Origin: Zunongwangia profunda SM-A87
Lineage (GTDB): Bacteria; Bacteroidota; Bacteroidia; Flavobacteriales; Flavobacteriaceae
Direction: 5' to 3'
Length of the DNA: 64,000 nt
NCBI RefSeq assembly: GCF_000023465.1
Contig: NC_014041.1
Span: forward strand, 4,393,501 to 4,457,500
Part shown: one piece after another, positions 19,301-25,839 of the stretch
How positions within the stretch are numbered: position 1 is the first letter of the stretch
Layout of the letters: each line of letters starts with the position of its first letter
The notes under the pieces: generated by a model
The model's database searches: none
Told to the model about the DNA's origin: nothing
The model's input: the letters and a program-made list of their open reading frames with translations, nothing else
Position numbers and translations under genes: made by a program

Positions 19301-19411
19301 AAAAATGAACTGGAACTCTATAAATTGCACACCCAAGATAGCGCCTTTCAACAAGCGTTTTTCGATACGCTGAAACGGATGGTTCAATTGGATGTACCGA
19401 CAAATAAATGA
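16316..19411 (+). CDS. hsdR: Type I restriction endonuclease subunit HsdR
   Basis: A 1031-residue motor and nuclease subunit. The N-terminal nuclease domain has REEIDMVIFVNG followed by TLELKNQ (about residues 156-176), a PD-(D/E)xK site with Asp, Glu and Lys in place. The superfamily 2 translocase follows: Walker A SAGSGKS (about 322-328), DEAH (about 435-438), FTATPK (about 487-492), and motif VI region QALSRLNR (about 705-712). The C-terminal domain that docks on the methylase is present. Length is normal. The gene appears fully intact even though hsdS is frameshifted. The stop overlaps the PP2C start by four bases (ATGA). Confidence 0.95.
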   Translation: MNNQTNEQALEAAIQKCLTGVSLETLKEEGTSVAEANAVYRTRNGYYNGDRSHFDSKYALDTERFWDFLESTQEEELNKLKRSNDWKLKILQRLDRIVKKQGVLHVLKKGLGVDDAHFTLLFPLPLGSSSARVAKDFDSNQFSVTRQVPYSESNPREEIDMVIFVNGLPLITLELKNQWTGQNARLHGQNQYRKQRDPKEPLLNFGRCLVHMTADTDEVFMTTKLNSTDTFFLPFNQGYENGKGNPPNPFGHKTAYLWEEVFKPKSIANIIQHFVRLDGKSKDPINKRTLFFPRYHQMRVVRKIMAHVSENGTGFRYLIQHSAGSGKSNSITWAAYQLIEAYPENEQAAGKKAIDKPIFDSVIVVTDRRLLDRQIRENIRSFSEVKNIVAPAYSSRGLKDSLEQGKKIIITTIQKFPFIVEGISDLSDKRFAVIIDEAHSSQSGTTADNLNRAIGQESTEAEAEDVQDKIAQVMQSRKMQTNASYLAFTATPKNSTLEKFGMPQEDGSFEPFDLYAMKQAIEEGFILDVLNNYTTFKSYYRLTKSAEENPIFDTKKAQKKLKAFVEKDQQTIDTKAEVMLDHFTKHFVQKKKLKGKAKAMFVTQSIESAVRYFKAIQRLLEERGNPFGAICAFSGEKEVDGISLTEESVNNLPAHLDTAKSSDPDYIQDKIARYFDMDHYRILVVANKYLTGFDQPKLCAMYVDKKLQGVLAVQALSRLNRSAPKLGKKTEDIFVLDFFNDKEDIKKAFDPYYTVATLSSATDVNVLHDAKMILDEEGVYEWSEVELFNDLFFSNADTETLGAALSKPQARFDVELQLEQKQKADYKIKARQFVKIYGQVAALLDFNNPEWEMLYWFLKFLIPKMIVKDPDEDDLDKLLDAVDLATYGLEQRDKIGVKIGLDESDSELDPQNSSIRGAHGENEEDELEAIIKTFNERYFHGWDATPEEQRVKMLSLQKFVEAHPDFEEKVKQNPDEQNSDIALRRIIQEVLSRQRKNELELYKLHTQDSAFQQAFFDTLKRMVQLDVPTNK

Positions 19412-20115
19412 AATCTAAAGTAATATCACATATTGGAAAGCGAGAAACCAATCAAGATCGAATATTGGCTGAGAAAATTGGTACTGATTCCTATCTCTAT
19501 ATAGTTGCAGACGGAATGGGAGGATATGATAATGGTGACATCGCTGCGGAAATGATTATTGATAGCTTGACTACTTTCCTATCCAATAGCGATCAATTTA
19601 ACGTAAATGTCATCCAAAAGGCCATAAACAAAGCAAACTTAGCTTTACGCCAATACCAAGAACAACATCAATCAAAACTTGGATCTACCCTTGGCGGAAT
19701 ACTAATCTCAAAAAAAACCGCTAAGACGTTTTGGGTGGGAGATGTGAAAATTCTTCATTATTCAAAAGGTAAACTTTGCTTTGAAAGCAAATCACATAAT
19801 CTGAGTAGTGAGCTCTCTGAAACTGACAATTCAAATGGTAGGGTAAATTTATCTAAATATAACCATCTTGTTACCCGTTCTATTCAAGGTGATGTTAAGA
19901 AATCTTTGCCTTCCTACCAAGAACTTCTATTGAATAAAGAAGACAAATTGTTTATTTGTTCGGATGGAGTCCACAACATCATCGATTCCCATACCTTACA
20001 ATTCTTGTTCAATAATGAGGACTCAACCGATTCTCTGATAGATACTATTGAGCAAAGACTTCAAAAAGAAGCGAATGATAATGCTAGTTTAATTTTGATA
20101 GAAGGTTTTGATTGA
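19408..20115 (+). CDS. PP2C-family serine/threonine phosphatase at the end of the RM operon
   Basis: A 235-residue stand-alone PP2C (PPM) phosphatase with the metal-binding set intact: RETNQDR (about residues 12-18), ADGMGG (34-39), GSTLGG (about 92-97), WVGD (about 111-114), SDG (about 185-187) and the closing DNAS (about 224-227). No sensor, kinase or membrane part is fused. The start codon lies inside the hsdR stop, so it is translated from the RM transcript. No kinase gene is visible nearby. Its substrate might be an RM subunit or the paired unknown proteins, but this is a guess. Confidence 0.9.
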   Translation: MKSKVISHIGKRETNQDRILAEKIGTDSYLYIVADGMGGYDNGDIAAEMIIDSLTTFLSNSDQFNVNVIQKAINKANLALRQYQEQHQSKLGSTLGGILISKKTAKTFWVGDVKILHYSKGKLCFESKSHNLSSELSETDNSNGRVNLSKYNHLVTRSIQGDVKKSLPSYQELLLNKEDKLFICSDGVHNIIDSHTLQFLFNNEDSTDSLIDTIEQRLQKEANDNASLILIEGFD

Positions 20116-20150
20116 GGTAAATTACATTCCTCAAAAATAAGTTAAAAATT

Positions 20151-20173
20151 TTCGGGACACAGTGCTTCCCGAA
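20151..20173 (-). terminator. Hairpin terminator between convergent operons
   Basis: TTCGGGA (20151-20157) pairs with TCCCGAA (20167-20173) around a nine-base loop. On the minus strand it is followed by a T-rich run, so it best serves the coupling-protein operon, while also separating it from the PP2C gene arriving from the left. Confidence 0.5.
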
Positions 20174-20204
20174 TTCAAAAACCCCATAACAATAATTAAA
20201 TTTA

Positions 20205-21785
20205 CTACTCAAATATAGACCTCGCTTCTTCATAAATCCGCTCAAAATTAGTTTCCAGATCAGTCTGAGAAAACTGCTTTGATTCTTCAGGTAATCCCCT
20301 TTTAATCTTGGCTAATTTAAATTGTACTTTTTTGTCTTCTCCATCGGCGTAGGTTATAAATTCCCCTTGTTTTAAACGAAAGAAAACATCCGCCCTGATT
20401 TTTGGAATTTCTTTTTCACCAGTAGTAATCCGTGTATCAAAATCAAGGTTATGCCCACGGCTCACACTCTTTGTTGGGTCTTTTATAATCTCAAAAAAAC
20501 GTTCATAATATTTTGCGGTGTCCGGGTCGTTGACCTTTCCAAAAAATTGATAGGAAAGATTGCTCAATATCGCCTTGCTTGCCTTATCTCCGTACATCAT
20601 ATCGTTCTGGATCTTATCCTGCATCACATAGACCGTAGAAATATTATAGCTCCGCAATGTTGCCGGAATACGATGCATATTCAATAATCGAATGGTAGGC
20701 GCTTCTTCCATAAGTAAAAAAGACGGTCTCTGACCGCGCACGCTCATTTGTTTGATGATAGTGTGGACAATAGTAGCAATCACCGGTGAATACGAAGTCT
20801 CAAATTTTGGATTGTTCACAATTGAAATTACCGCTGGATTTTCTTCACTATTGATATTGAGTGGGACTTCATCTGCCGACAAGGCCATAAAAATCCGTTG
20901 GGTACTGATACGCTTGAGTGCATTGGCCAAGGTACTTTTTACCCCAGCGGTCTGCCGTTCCGAATCCTTACCACTAATAAATGCATCTGCCATAGCCCGT
21001 GATGTCGTGTTAGTTTCCAAAAACTTTATCAGGCTATCGGTGTCCAGATACTGATAAATGGCAATTAAATGTGGCAGAGTGCAGAATTGGGGATAGGTCG
21101 TTTTGAGTTTCCAAATGAGTCCACCTATCAAACCTTCCGCAGCATCATTGAAAAATTTAGTTGTACCGCTTGTTCCCGATTCCCGTTGCTCCAGTAAGTT
21201 CTCGATAATTACCCGGGAAACCTCATTCACGCTTTCCTCATTCTCTAAATAGCGTGGAGCAATGGGATTAACTCGATGGATGATTCTATCAAAGGAAATC
21301 ACCTTAAATGGAACATCCCCTTCCTTAAAAAGCGGATACGCCATTTCCGTCAGTTCAAAATCCTTATAATCGTGAATAATTCCACAAAAACCTTCTTTCC
21401 GGAAATGCTTTAAGAATCCATACACTACACTTTCGGTCTTTCCGCTTCCCGCAGAACCGATGATGGATGCCCCACGTTTAATATTATCCAGTTTGAAATC
21501 TCCGTTGGTAGTTTTAAAATCAACTTGGTACCTATGGTTACTATTTTTTGAGTTTTCCCTTTTATGCAAGAAAACATACAATGATGTGTTGATTAGCAAA
21601 AGCGGACAGGCCACATTCAACAATACTAAAATCAAATTATTGGAAGCTTGTAAAAAATAAGACAGTGCAAACAACAACAGGTTGTTTACCCAAAATGCAT
21701 AGTTGGAAATCTTATACCCACCAAAAAACAACGCACTGGTCAGCCCAATGATGGAAAGAACGGTAAAGAGATGATCTACATACAT
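20205..21785 (-). CDS. mobC: Type IV coupling protein (VirD4/TraG-like, MobC type)
   Basis: A 526-residue coupling ATPase that brings the relaxase-DNA complex to the mating channel. The N-terminus has two or three membrane segments (about residues 7-25, 30-46 and 50-70). Walker A is IIGSAGSGKTES (about 108-119) and Walker B FLLMEEAP (about 354-361). It is shorter than many Bacteroidota MobC proteins (about 650) but both nucleotide motifs and the membrane anchor are intact. It is transcribed after the relaxase gene on the minus strand, 15 bases apart, completing a BfmA-relaxase-coupling protein mobilization operon. Confidence 0.92.
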   Translation of the reverse strand: MYVDHLFTVLSIIGLTSALFFGGYKISNYAFWVNNLLLFALSYFLQASNNLILVLLNVACPLLLINTSLYVFLHKRENSKNSNHRYQVDFKTTNGDFKLDNIKRGASIIGSAGSGKTESVVYGFLKHFRKEGFCGIIHDYKDFELTEMAYPLFKEGDVPFKVISFDRIIHRVNPIAPRYLENEESVNEVSRVIIENLLEQRESGTSGTTKFFNDAAEGLIGGLIWKLKTTYPQFCTLPHLIAIYQYLDTDSLIKFLETNTTSRAMADAFISGKDSERQTAGVKSTLANALKRISTQRIFMALSADEVPLNINSEENPAVISIVNNPKFETSYSPVIATIVHTIIKQMSVRGQRPSFLLMEEAPTIRLLNMHRIPATLRSYNISTVYVMQDKIQNDMMYGDKASKAILSNLSYQFFGKVNDPDTAKYYERFFEIIKDPTKSVSRGHNLDFDTRITTGEKEIPKIRADVFFRLKQGEFITYADGEDKKVQFKLAKIKRGLPEESKQFSQTDLETNFERIYEEARSIFE

Positions 21786-21800
21786 ACTATTTGAATTAAA

Positions 21801-22832
21801 TTAAATACCAATGGAACTTGATTTGATGGCTACTTCCACGCCCCGGCGTAGGCGGTTAAAAGCTTTCATTGCCAATTGCGCTTGAGAAACCGGAATACTG
21901 GGCAGCATTGGAACACCACTTTCTCTCATCATTTTAAAAGCAATGGCCTTTTCATTGGTGGGCAATTTCATCAGCGTTGCAAAATAGACTTTCGGATTTT
22001 TAATGAAATCCTTTCTTGCTTTATAGGTCTCAGCGAAGTTTCGCTGGTAACCGAACGTCCTATCAAAAGTTTTTTCGCCACGTTCAAAAAACTGGTCACG
22101 GTCAAAACCACGTTTTACTTTCTTCCCGTGCATCTCGACTTCCGATGCCTTATGTTTACTCCCCGGAGAAAGACTAAACGTATTAGAAGCATCTTTCCGG
22201 CTTACAACGATATGGATATGGCTTTGGTTTCCCGCTTTTAGCATTCCCTGAACGATCCGCTTCCCATCCTGTTGATGGGGCGCCTCCCTTTCCAATTTGG
22301 AGATCTTTCGTTGTAGGGATTTAATTTCCCCCTCCCTACCCTGTGTTTTCAAGTGCCGGATCTCATTTTTAAGCTGAAGGATTTGAGTAGCATAGGGCTG
22401 GTTTTCTTTAATCTGCCAATCGGTTCCTTTAAAACTACGTTGGTGTTCTATTTTTGCGTAATACTTAATATCTTCAATACGAATAGGTCGTCCGTTGATT
22501 TCACGATTAAAGGAGGCTACATAATCCTTCATCAGTTCCCGGGTGTATCTTTTTAAATCTTCGCTGCTACTCTGCAATCGACTCAGCTCATATTTAGAAG
22601 GGCTGACCGTAATGGAATAAAATTTGGGTTCGGTCTTTTTGAGTTTAGCAGTGTTGCCATCAATTTCTTTGACTACTTCATCTGCGGAAATCTTATCCTC
22701 ATATTGATTGAAAAAATGTTCCATTTCTGTAGGTTTCAAGCCTTCATTTTCTTTCTCCAGGTAACCGACAAAATCGCCTGAACTTTGTGAATAATTTCCT
22801 CCCATTTTTTGAGGTGTGATCGTGATGTACAT
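21801..22832 (-). CDS. mobB: Relaxase (DUF5712/MobB-type mobilization nuclease)
   Basis: A 343-residue relaxase that nicks oriT and leads the strand into the recipient. The N-terminus (TPQKMGGNYSQSSGDFVGYLEKEN) is typical of the DUF5712 relaxases of flavobacterial elements, and a His-rich metal-binding segment NQSHIHIVVSRKD lies at about residues 201-213. The middle contains a charged coiled region (about 150-185). The usual catalytic Tyr cannot be pinned down by eye; candidates are Tyr2 and Tyr14. It follows the BfmA-like gene by 11 bases. Confidence 0.88.
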   Translation of the reverse strand: MYITITPQKMGGNYSQSSGDFVGYLEKENEGLKPTEMEHFFNQYEDKISADEVVKEIDGNTAKLKKTEPKFYSITVSPSKYELSRLQSSSEDLKRYTRELMKDYVASFNREINGRPIRIEDIKYYAKIEHQRSFKGTDWQIKENQPYATQILQLKNEIRHLKTQGREGEIKSLQRKISKLEREAPHQQDGKRIVQGMLKAGNQSHIHIVVSRKDASNTFSLSPGSKHKASEVEMHGKKVKRGFDRDQFFERGEKTFDRTFGYQRNFAETYKARKDFIKNPKVYFATLMKLPTNEKAIAFKMMRESGVPMLPSIPVSQAQLAMKAFNRLRRGVEVAIKSSSIGI

Positions 22833-22843
22833 AGCTCAAAAAT

Positions 22844-23224
22844 TTAGTGTTCGTTATGATGGTTTTGCTTTTCCCGAAACCTTACTTTAGGTTGTTCTTC
22901 GGCATATTTCTTTTCCACAATCAAAGGTTTCTTTTTGGGTTCTTCTATTTCAAACAGCGATTGAATCATTGCTACAGTGGGTTTGGTTTGTGTCTTTTCC
23001 ACGTCTCGCATTATGGCGATAACGGCATTAATTCTTTTTAAAAGTTTCGCTTCGATGGTCCTCCCCGTAGGTCCTAATTTTTCCTTTGGGGAGATCTCGT
23101 TATAGAAGAAAAAGTCGAGCATTGTTTCCAATGCTTCGGTGTGTGATTTGAAGTGTGTTTTTGAAAATTCCTGAAAACGTTTTGCCGTTTCATTTTTAAA
23201 CCTAATGCCGATAAATGAGTCCAT
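22844..23224 (-). CDS. BfmA/BtgA-family mobilization accessory protein
   Basis: A 126-residue small DNA-binding-type protein. The N-terminus MDSFIGIRFKNETAKRFQEFSK and the SHTEALETMLDFF segment suggest a ribbon-helix-helix-like fold used by relaxosome accessory proteins. The C-terminus is long and basic (KKPLIVEKKYAEEQPKVRFREK). It is the first gene of the mobilization operon, directly downstream of an inverted-repeat-rich region, which fits a protein that binds oriT and helps the relaxase. Named from overall resemblance to BfmA/BtgA proteins of Bacteroides mobilizable elements. Confidence 0.8.
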   Translation of the reverse strand: MDSFIGIRFKNETAKRFQEFSKTHFKSHTEALETMLDFFFYNEISPKEKLGPTGRTIEAKLLKRINAVIAIMRDVEKTQTKPTVAMIQSLFEIEEPKKKPLIVEKKYAEEQPKVRFREKQNHHNEH

Positions 23225-23652
23225 AGTTCGCCGATTTGTCGCAAATTATTCCCTAAAAATGGGCGTTTACAGGCCATTTGTCGCAAATTGTAGGAGGTTG
23301 GAAATTTTACATTTTTTCAAATTGCTGAATATCAATTATTTGAAAATAAAAAGGAGTGCTTAACATCGCATCGCGTGTTACCCTCTTGCTACTCCTTTTC
23401 GTCCCGCCCAGCGGGACAAAATTCCGTACAATCTGGCTCAAAGCCAATTGCCATTTTGAGGAAAATAATTTCCTGTTATGTTAATTTTCGATGGGCAGGG
23501 TTATCGGCGAAAGTCAAAAAATGGATAACCCTACGTAAAATTGAATGCTGAATTTCAGCTAACTAAAGATAATGATTTTTATGATATTAGAATTCATTAA
23601 ATAAAAAAACACCACTAAAATATAGCGGTGTTTTATTCGTAATTTTTAAAAT
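23225..23652. other. Gene-free region with three inverted repeats, candidate oriT
   Basis: About 430 bases upstream of the mobilization operon with no plausible gene. It contains AAAAGGAGT/ACTCCTTTT (23349-23357 with 23391-23399), a perfect GTCCCGC-CCA-GCGGGAC hairpin (23401-23417), and AGGGTTATC/GATAACCCT (23497-23505 with 23524-23532), a perfect 9-bp repeat with an 18-base spacer. In Bacteroidota mobile elements oriT lies just upstream of the mobilization genes and is built of such repeats. The nick site cannot be located by eye. Confidence 0.5.
23606..23634 (-). terminator. Hairpin terminator after the small ORF
   Basis: AACACC-A-CTA pairs with TAG-C-GGTGTT around an AAATA loop, with one mismatch, and T-rich DNA follows on both strands. 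It lies just downstream of the minus-strand 65-residue gene and would end the ssb-radC side transcript. Confidence 0.6.
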
Positions 23653-23850
23653 TCAAATGTTGAATACAAAAGTATAGGAATACAAATTCCGTATGGCTTC
23701 TTCTTCAATCATCGTTTCAAAACTGGTGTAATTTTCCTTGACGTATTTACGGATTTCATCCCCAAATTTTCGTTCCACATCTTTTTTAGAATCCTCTAAA
23801 AGTCGGTTTTGAGTTTCTTCGCTCAAGTCGGTAAAATTTAGATAAATCAT
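23653..23850 (-). CDS. Small hypothetical protein of the element
   Basis: A 65-residue acidic, helical protein (SEETQNRLLEDSKKDVERKFGDEIRKYV...). Start chosen at the ATG at 23850, eleven bases after the RadC-like gene; the frame extends upstream to 23898 but that part would overlap it. A GAAAG sequence just upstream could serve as ribosome site. I do not recognise a function. The close spacing suggests co-transcription with the RadC-like gene. Confidence 0.65.
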   Translation of the reverse strand: MIYLNFTDLSEETQNRLLEDSKKDVERKFGDEIRKYVKENYTSFETMIEEEAIRNLYSYTFVFNI

Positions 23851-23860
23851 AGCTTTCAAT

Positions 23861-24310
23861 TTAAAGGATTCCGTTATCTGCAAAACTGTAGTAATCACCT
23901 TCAGGGGAAAGTATCAAATGATCTAAAACTTTGATATCAAACAACTCCCCAGCCTTTTTAATTTTTTGGGTCAGGCGTTTATCCGCTTCACTTGGTTTTA
24001 AAGTTCCACTCGGATGGTTATGTAATAAAATTACTGCGGTAGTGAGGCTCTTTAAGAGGACAGCAAATAAAATGCGGACATCCACTAAAGTACCGGTAAT
24101 CCCCCCGTTGGAAACCTCATAAATCCCTTTGACTTTATTGGCATTATTGAGTAATAGTATTTTAAAGGTTTCGTGTAGTTCGATTGTTTCTTTGTTCCAA
24201 TGGCTATAGGCTAAATCTGCCGCGCTTTGGGAACAGGTTATTTTGGGAAGTAAATTTGCTTTGGTGCTTCCGCTATAACTTATGGCTATTTCATTAACTT
24301 TGCTTTTCAT
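23861..24310 (-). CDS. RadC-like JAB-domain protein
   Basis: A 149-residue JAB/MPN-domain protein of the RadC family. The metal-binding motif is HNHPSG (about residues 97-102) followed by the downstream Asp in SEADKRL (about 107-113), with the supporting upstream Glu in the N-terminal half. It lacks the helix-hairpin-helix part of chromosomal RadC; this short form is typical of plasmids and integrative elements, where it is carried as an accessory or anti-restriction-like gene of unproven function. Upstream is ssb, downstream a small unknown gene. Confidence 0.88.
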   Translation of the reverse strand: MKSKVNEIAISYSGSTKANLLPKITCSQSAADLAYSHWNKETIELHETFKILLLNNANKVKGIYEVSNGGITGTLVDVRILFAVLLKSLTTAVILLHNHPSGTLKPSEADKRLTQKIKKAGELFDIKVLDHLILSPEGDYYSFADNGIL

Positions 24311-24339
24311 TATTAGCTTATTTAAAGGGTTAATAATTA

Positions 24340-24375
24340 AAAGAGGGCGAAACTTTCGACGATGACGCCCTCTTT
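24340..24375 (-). terminator. Long hairpin between ssb and the RadC-like gene
   Basis: AAAGAGGGCG (24340-24349) pairs perfectly over 10 bp with CGCCCTCTTT (24366-24375). It lies just after the minus-strand ssb stop. The T-run on the minus side is short (TTT, then mixed AT), so it may be an attenuator or mRNA-stabilising hairpin rather than a full terminator. Confidence 0.5.
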
Positions 24376-24386
24376 GCTTTTTAGGA

Positions 24387-24731
24387 TTACTTATCGCTTT
24401 TGCTTCCTAGCAAAAGGATTTCATTGGCTTCAACCTCGGTTACATAGCGTTGGTTTCCGTCTTCGGTGGTATAGGTACGGGTTCGTAGTTTTCCCGTTAG
24501 GGCGATTTCCTTTCCTTTGCCTACATAATTTTCGATAATTTCAGCAGTCTTGCCCCAAGCTACAACCGTGTGCCAGTCGGTGGACTGTACTTTTTCACCC
24601 TTGTTGTTTTTGTAGTGTTCATTGGTAGCGATTGATAAACGGGCTACTTTTTTTCCGCTTTCAAGGTTGGTAATGGTCGGTTCTTGCCCAACGTTTCCGA
24701 TTAACTGTACGTGATTTTTTAAAGTACTCAT
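24387..24731 (-). CDS. ssb: Element-encoded single-stranded DNA-binding protein
   Basis: A 114-residue SSB made of one OB fold (HVQLIGNVGQEPTI at about residues 7-20, STDWHTVVAWGKTAEIIENYVGKG at about 50-73, and GKLRTRTY at about 80-87). It binds the transferred single strand during conjugation. It ends in SKSDK and lacks the long linker and the acidic DDDIPF-like tip that chromosomal SSB uses to recruit repair proteins. Such short SSBs are usual on Bacteroidota conjugative elements. Confidence 0.93.
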   Translation of the reverse strand: MSTLKNHVQLIGNVGQEPTITNLESGKKVARLSIATNEHYKNNKGEKVQSTDWHTVVAWGKTAEIIENYVGKGKEIALTGKLRTRTYTTEDGNQRYVTEVEANEILLLGSKSDK

Positions 24732-24813
24732 AACTAAGAAATTTAAAGATTAATAATACTATCTGAACCATTCAGAAAGTTTGCGTTTCTATTTTTTTGA
24801 AGTGATTTACTTA

Positions 24814-25017
24814 TTATATCTTGAGCGTTTTCCTTTTTTGTTTTTTTGGTGCCGCCTCCTTTTTGATGTTTTTGTACGATTTCATAAGCTTCATTTTAGA
24901 TTTACTTCCCATAGCGCCCTCGCTGTTACCTTTTTTTGTTGCTGATACATTTTCAATATTTGGAATTGATAAGGATTTATAAAAAGGAGGCACGACTGGC
25001 TTATGCAGTCCGTTCAA
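24814..25017 (-). CDS. Possible small basic protein (uncertain start)
   Basis: A 67-residue lysine-rich frame (KKEAAPKKQKRKTLKI at the end) beginning only at TTG; the first ATG (residue 36) would leave 32 residues. No clear ribosome site is seen. It may be a real basic protein of the element or the tail of a decayed gene. Function unknown. Confidence 0.3.
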   Translation of the reverse strand: MNGLHKPVVPPFYKSLSIPNIENVSATKKGNSEGAMGSKSKMKLMKSYKNIKKEAAPKKQKRKTLKI

Positions 25018-25462
25018 CTTCCAAATGTTGGTATTTTGCTGTCAAAAAAAGGGAGGGACAGTGAGGGTACGGGAGTAGGTCTAAAGGCTTTTGTGAAGTA
25101 CCAATACATAGGAAGCGGCACCAAATGATTAAATGGAATTCCAATTTAGCGGACTCCGTTCCCGATTTCGGATTGGAAATGCAGTGCTCCTTTCCAGTCA
25201 CGATAGCTATTAGGGACGGCAAGAGTTAACAGAGTGGAAAGGAGAAATTGGTGATGGTGTCCAAGACTTTTTAGGGAAGCGCTACTGCCCGGAATGCAGC
25301 TTTTCGAGGAATGAAGGGGAATATGCTGAGTGAACTCAATAAAAGAATAATGCTTTATGGGCTAATTATACGCTATAGTGGAAAATATATGTAACAAATT
25401 CAATTGTCCTAAAAAAATACTTTTTTTGGCACAAAATTAAGCTCCTTATATTATTTGTTTCA
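25018..25462. other. Intergenic stretch with apparent decayed coding sequence
   Basis: No intact gene. On the plus strand, short frames broken by stops and shifts read like protein: GRDSEGTGVGLKAFVKYQYIG ends at a stop near 25128, MIKWNSNLADSVPDF starts near 25133, and a third piece ends with YCPECSFSRNEGEYAE near 25336. Joined by two frameshifts they would resemble the end of a zinc-binding protein. This may be a dead gene or chance; I could not identify a family. Confidence 0.35.
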
Positions 25463-25520
25463 ATAACGTAAAATACTATTTACTTTTTTAAATATATTTG
25501 TAAAAAATATTTAACGTTAT
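25463..25520. promoter_or_regulatory. hipBA promoter with 13-bp inverted repeat operator
   Basis: ATAACGTAAAATA (25463-25475) and TATTTAACGTTAT (25508-25520) form an inverted repeat matching at 12 of 13 positions, with a 32-base spacer that contains a perfect Bacteroidota -7 element TATATTTG (25493-25500). No -33 TTTG is seen at the right distance. The right arm overlaps the hipB ATG. The repeat brackets the promoter, as expected of an autoregulatory HipB operator. Confidence 0.65.
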
Positions 25521-25839
25521 GCCTAGAAATAGCCTTATACTACTACCTAAAAACCAAAAGCTTTTACAAGCAGTAGGAGAAAATATCAAGTTGGCACGCT
25601 TACGCAGGAAACTAACGATGGATCAGGTTTCAGAGCGGGCAGGGATTTCCCGTCCTACACTTTCTTCCCTTGAAAAAGGAAGTCCTTCAATTTCTTTAGG
25701 TATTATTCTCCAGGTTTTATTAGTATTAGGATTGGAGAAGGATATATTGCTTTTGGCCAAAGATGATACATTGGGTAGAAAAATACAGGATGCCGATCTA
25801 ACCGTTAAAGAACGTGGTCCAAAAAATACCAAGAAATAA
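25519..25839 (+). CDS. hipB: HipB-type antitoxin, HTH transcriptional regulator
   Basis: A 106-residue regulator with one Xre-type helix-turn-helix (about residues 17-71, with MDQVSERAGISRPTLSSLEKG as the recognition part) and a short charged tail. It pairs with the HipA kinase that follows with a one-base overlap (TAATG). HipB proteins bind operators in their own promoter and inhibit HipA. The promoter region here has a matching inverted repeat. Clear by motif and context. Confidence 0.9.
   Translation: MPRNSLILLPKNQKLLQAVGENIKLARLRRKLTMDQVSERAGISRPTLSSLEKGSPSISLGIILQVLLVLGLEKDILLLAKDDTLGRKIQDADLTVKERGPKNTKK

Noticed and set aside
25001..25222. Minus-strand 73-residue frame MPSLIAIVTGKEHCISNP...
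   Set aside because: It is antisense to the better-looking decayed plus-strand pieces, has an odd Cys/Pro-rich composition and no context.
25427..25442. Sigma-54 promoter TGGCAC...GC ahead of hipB
   Set aside because: The GG to GC spacing is one base too long, and a proper -7 element lies downstream at 25493.
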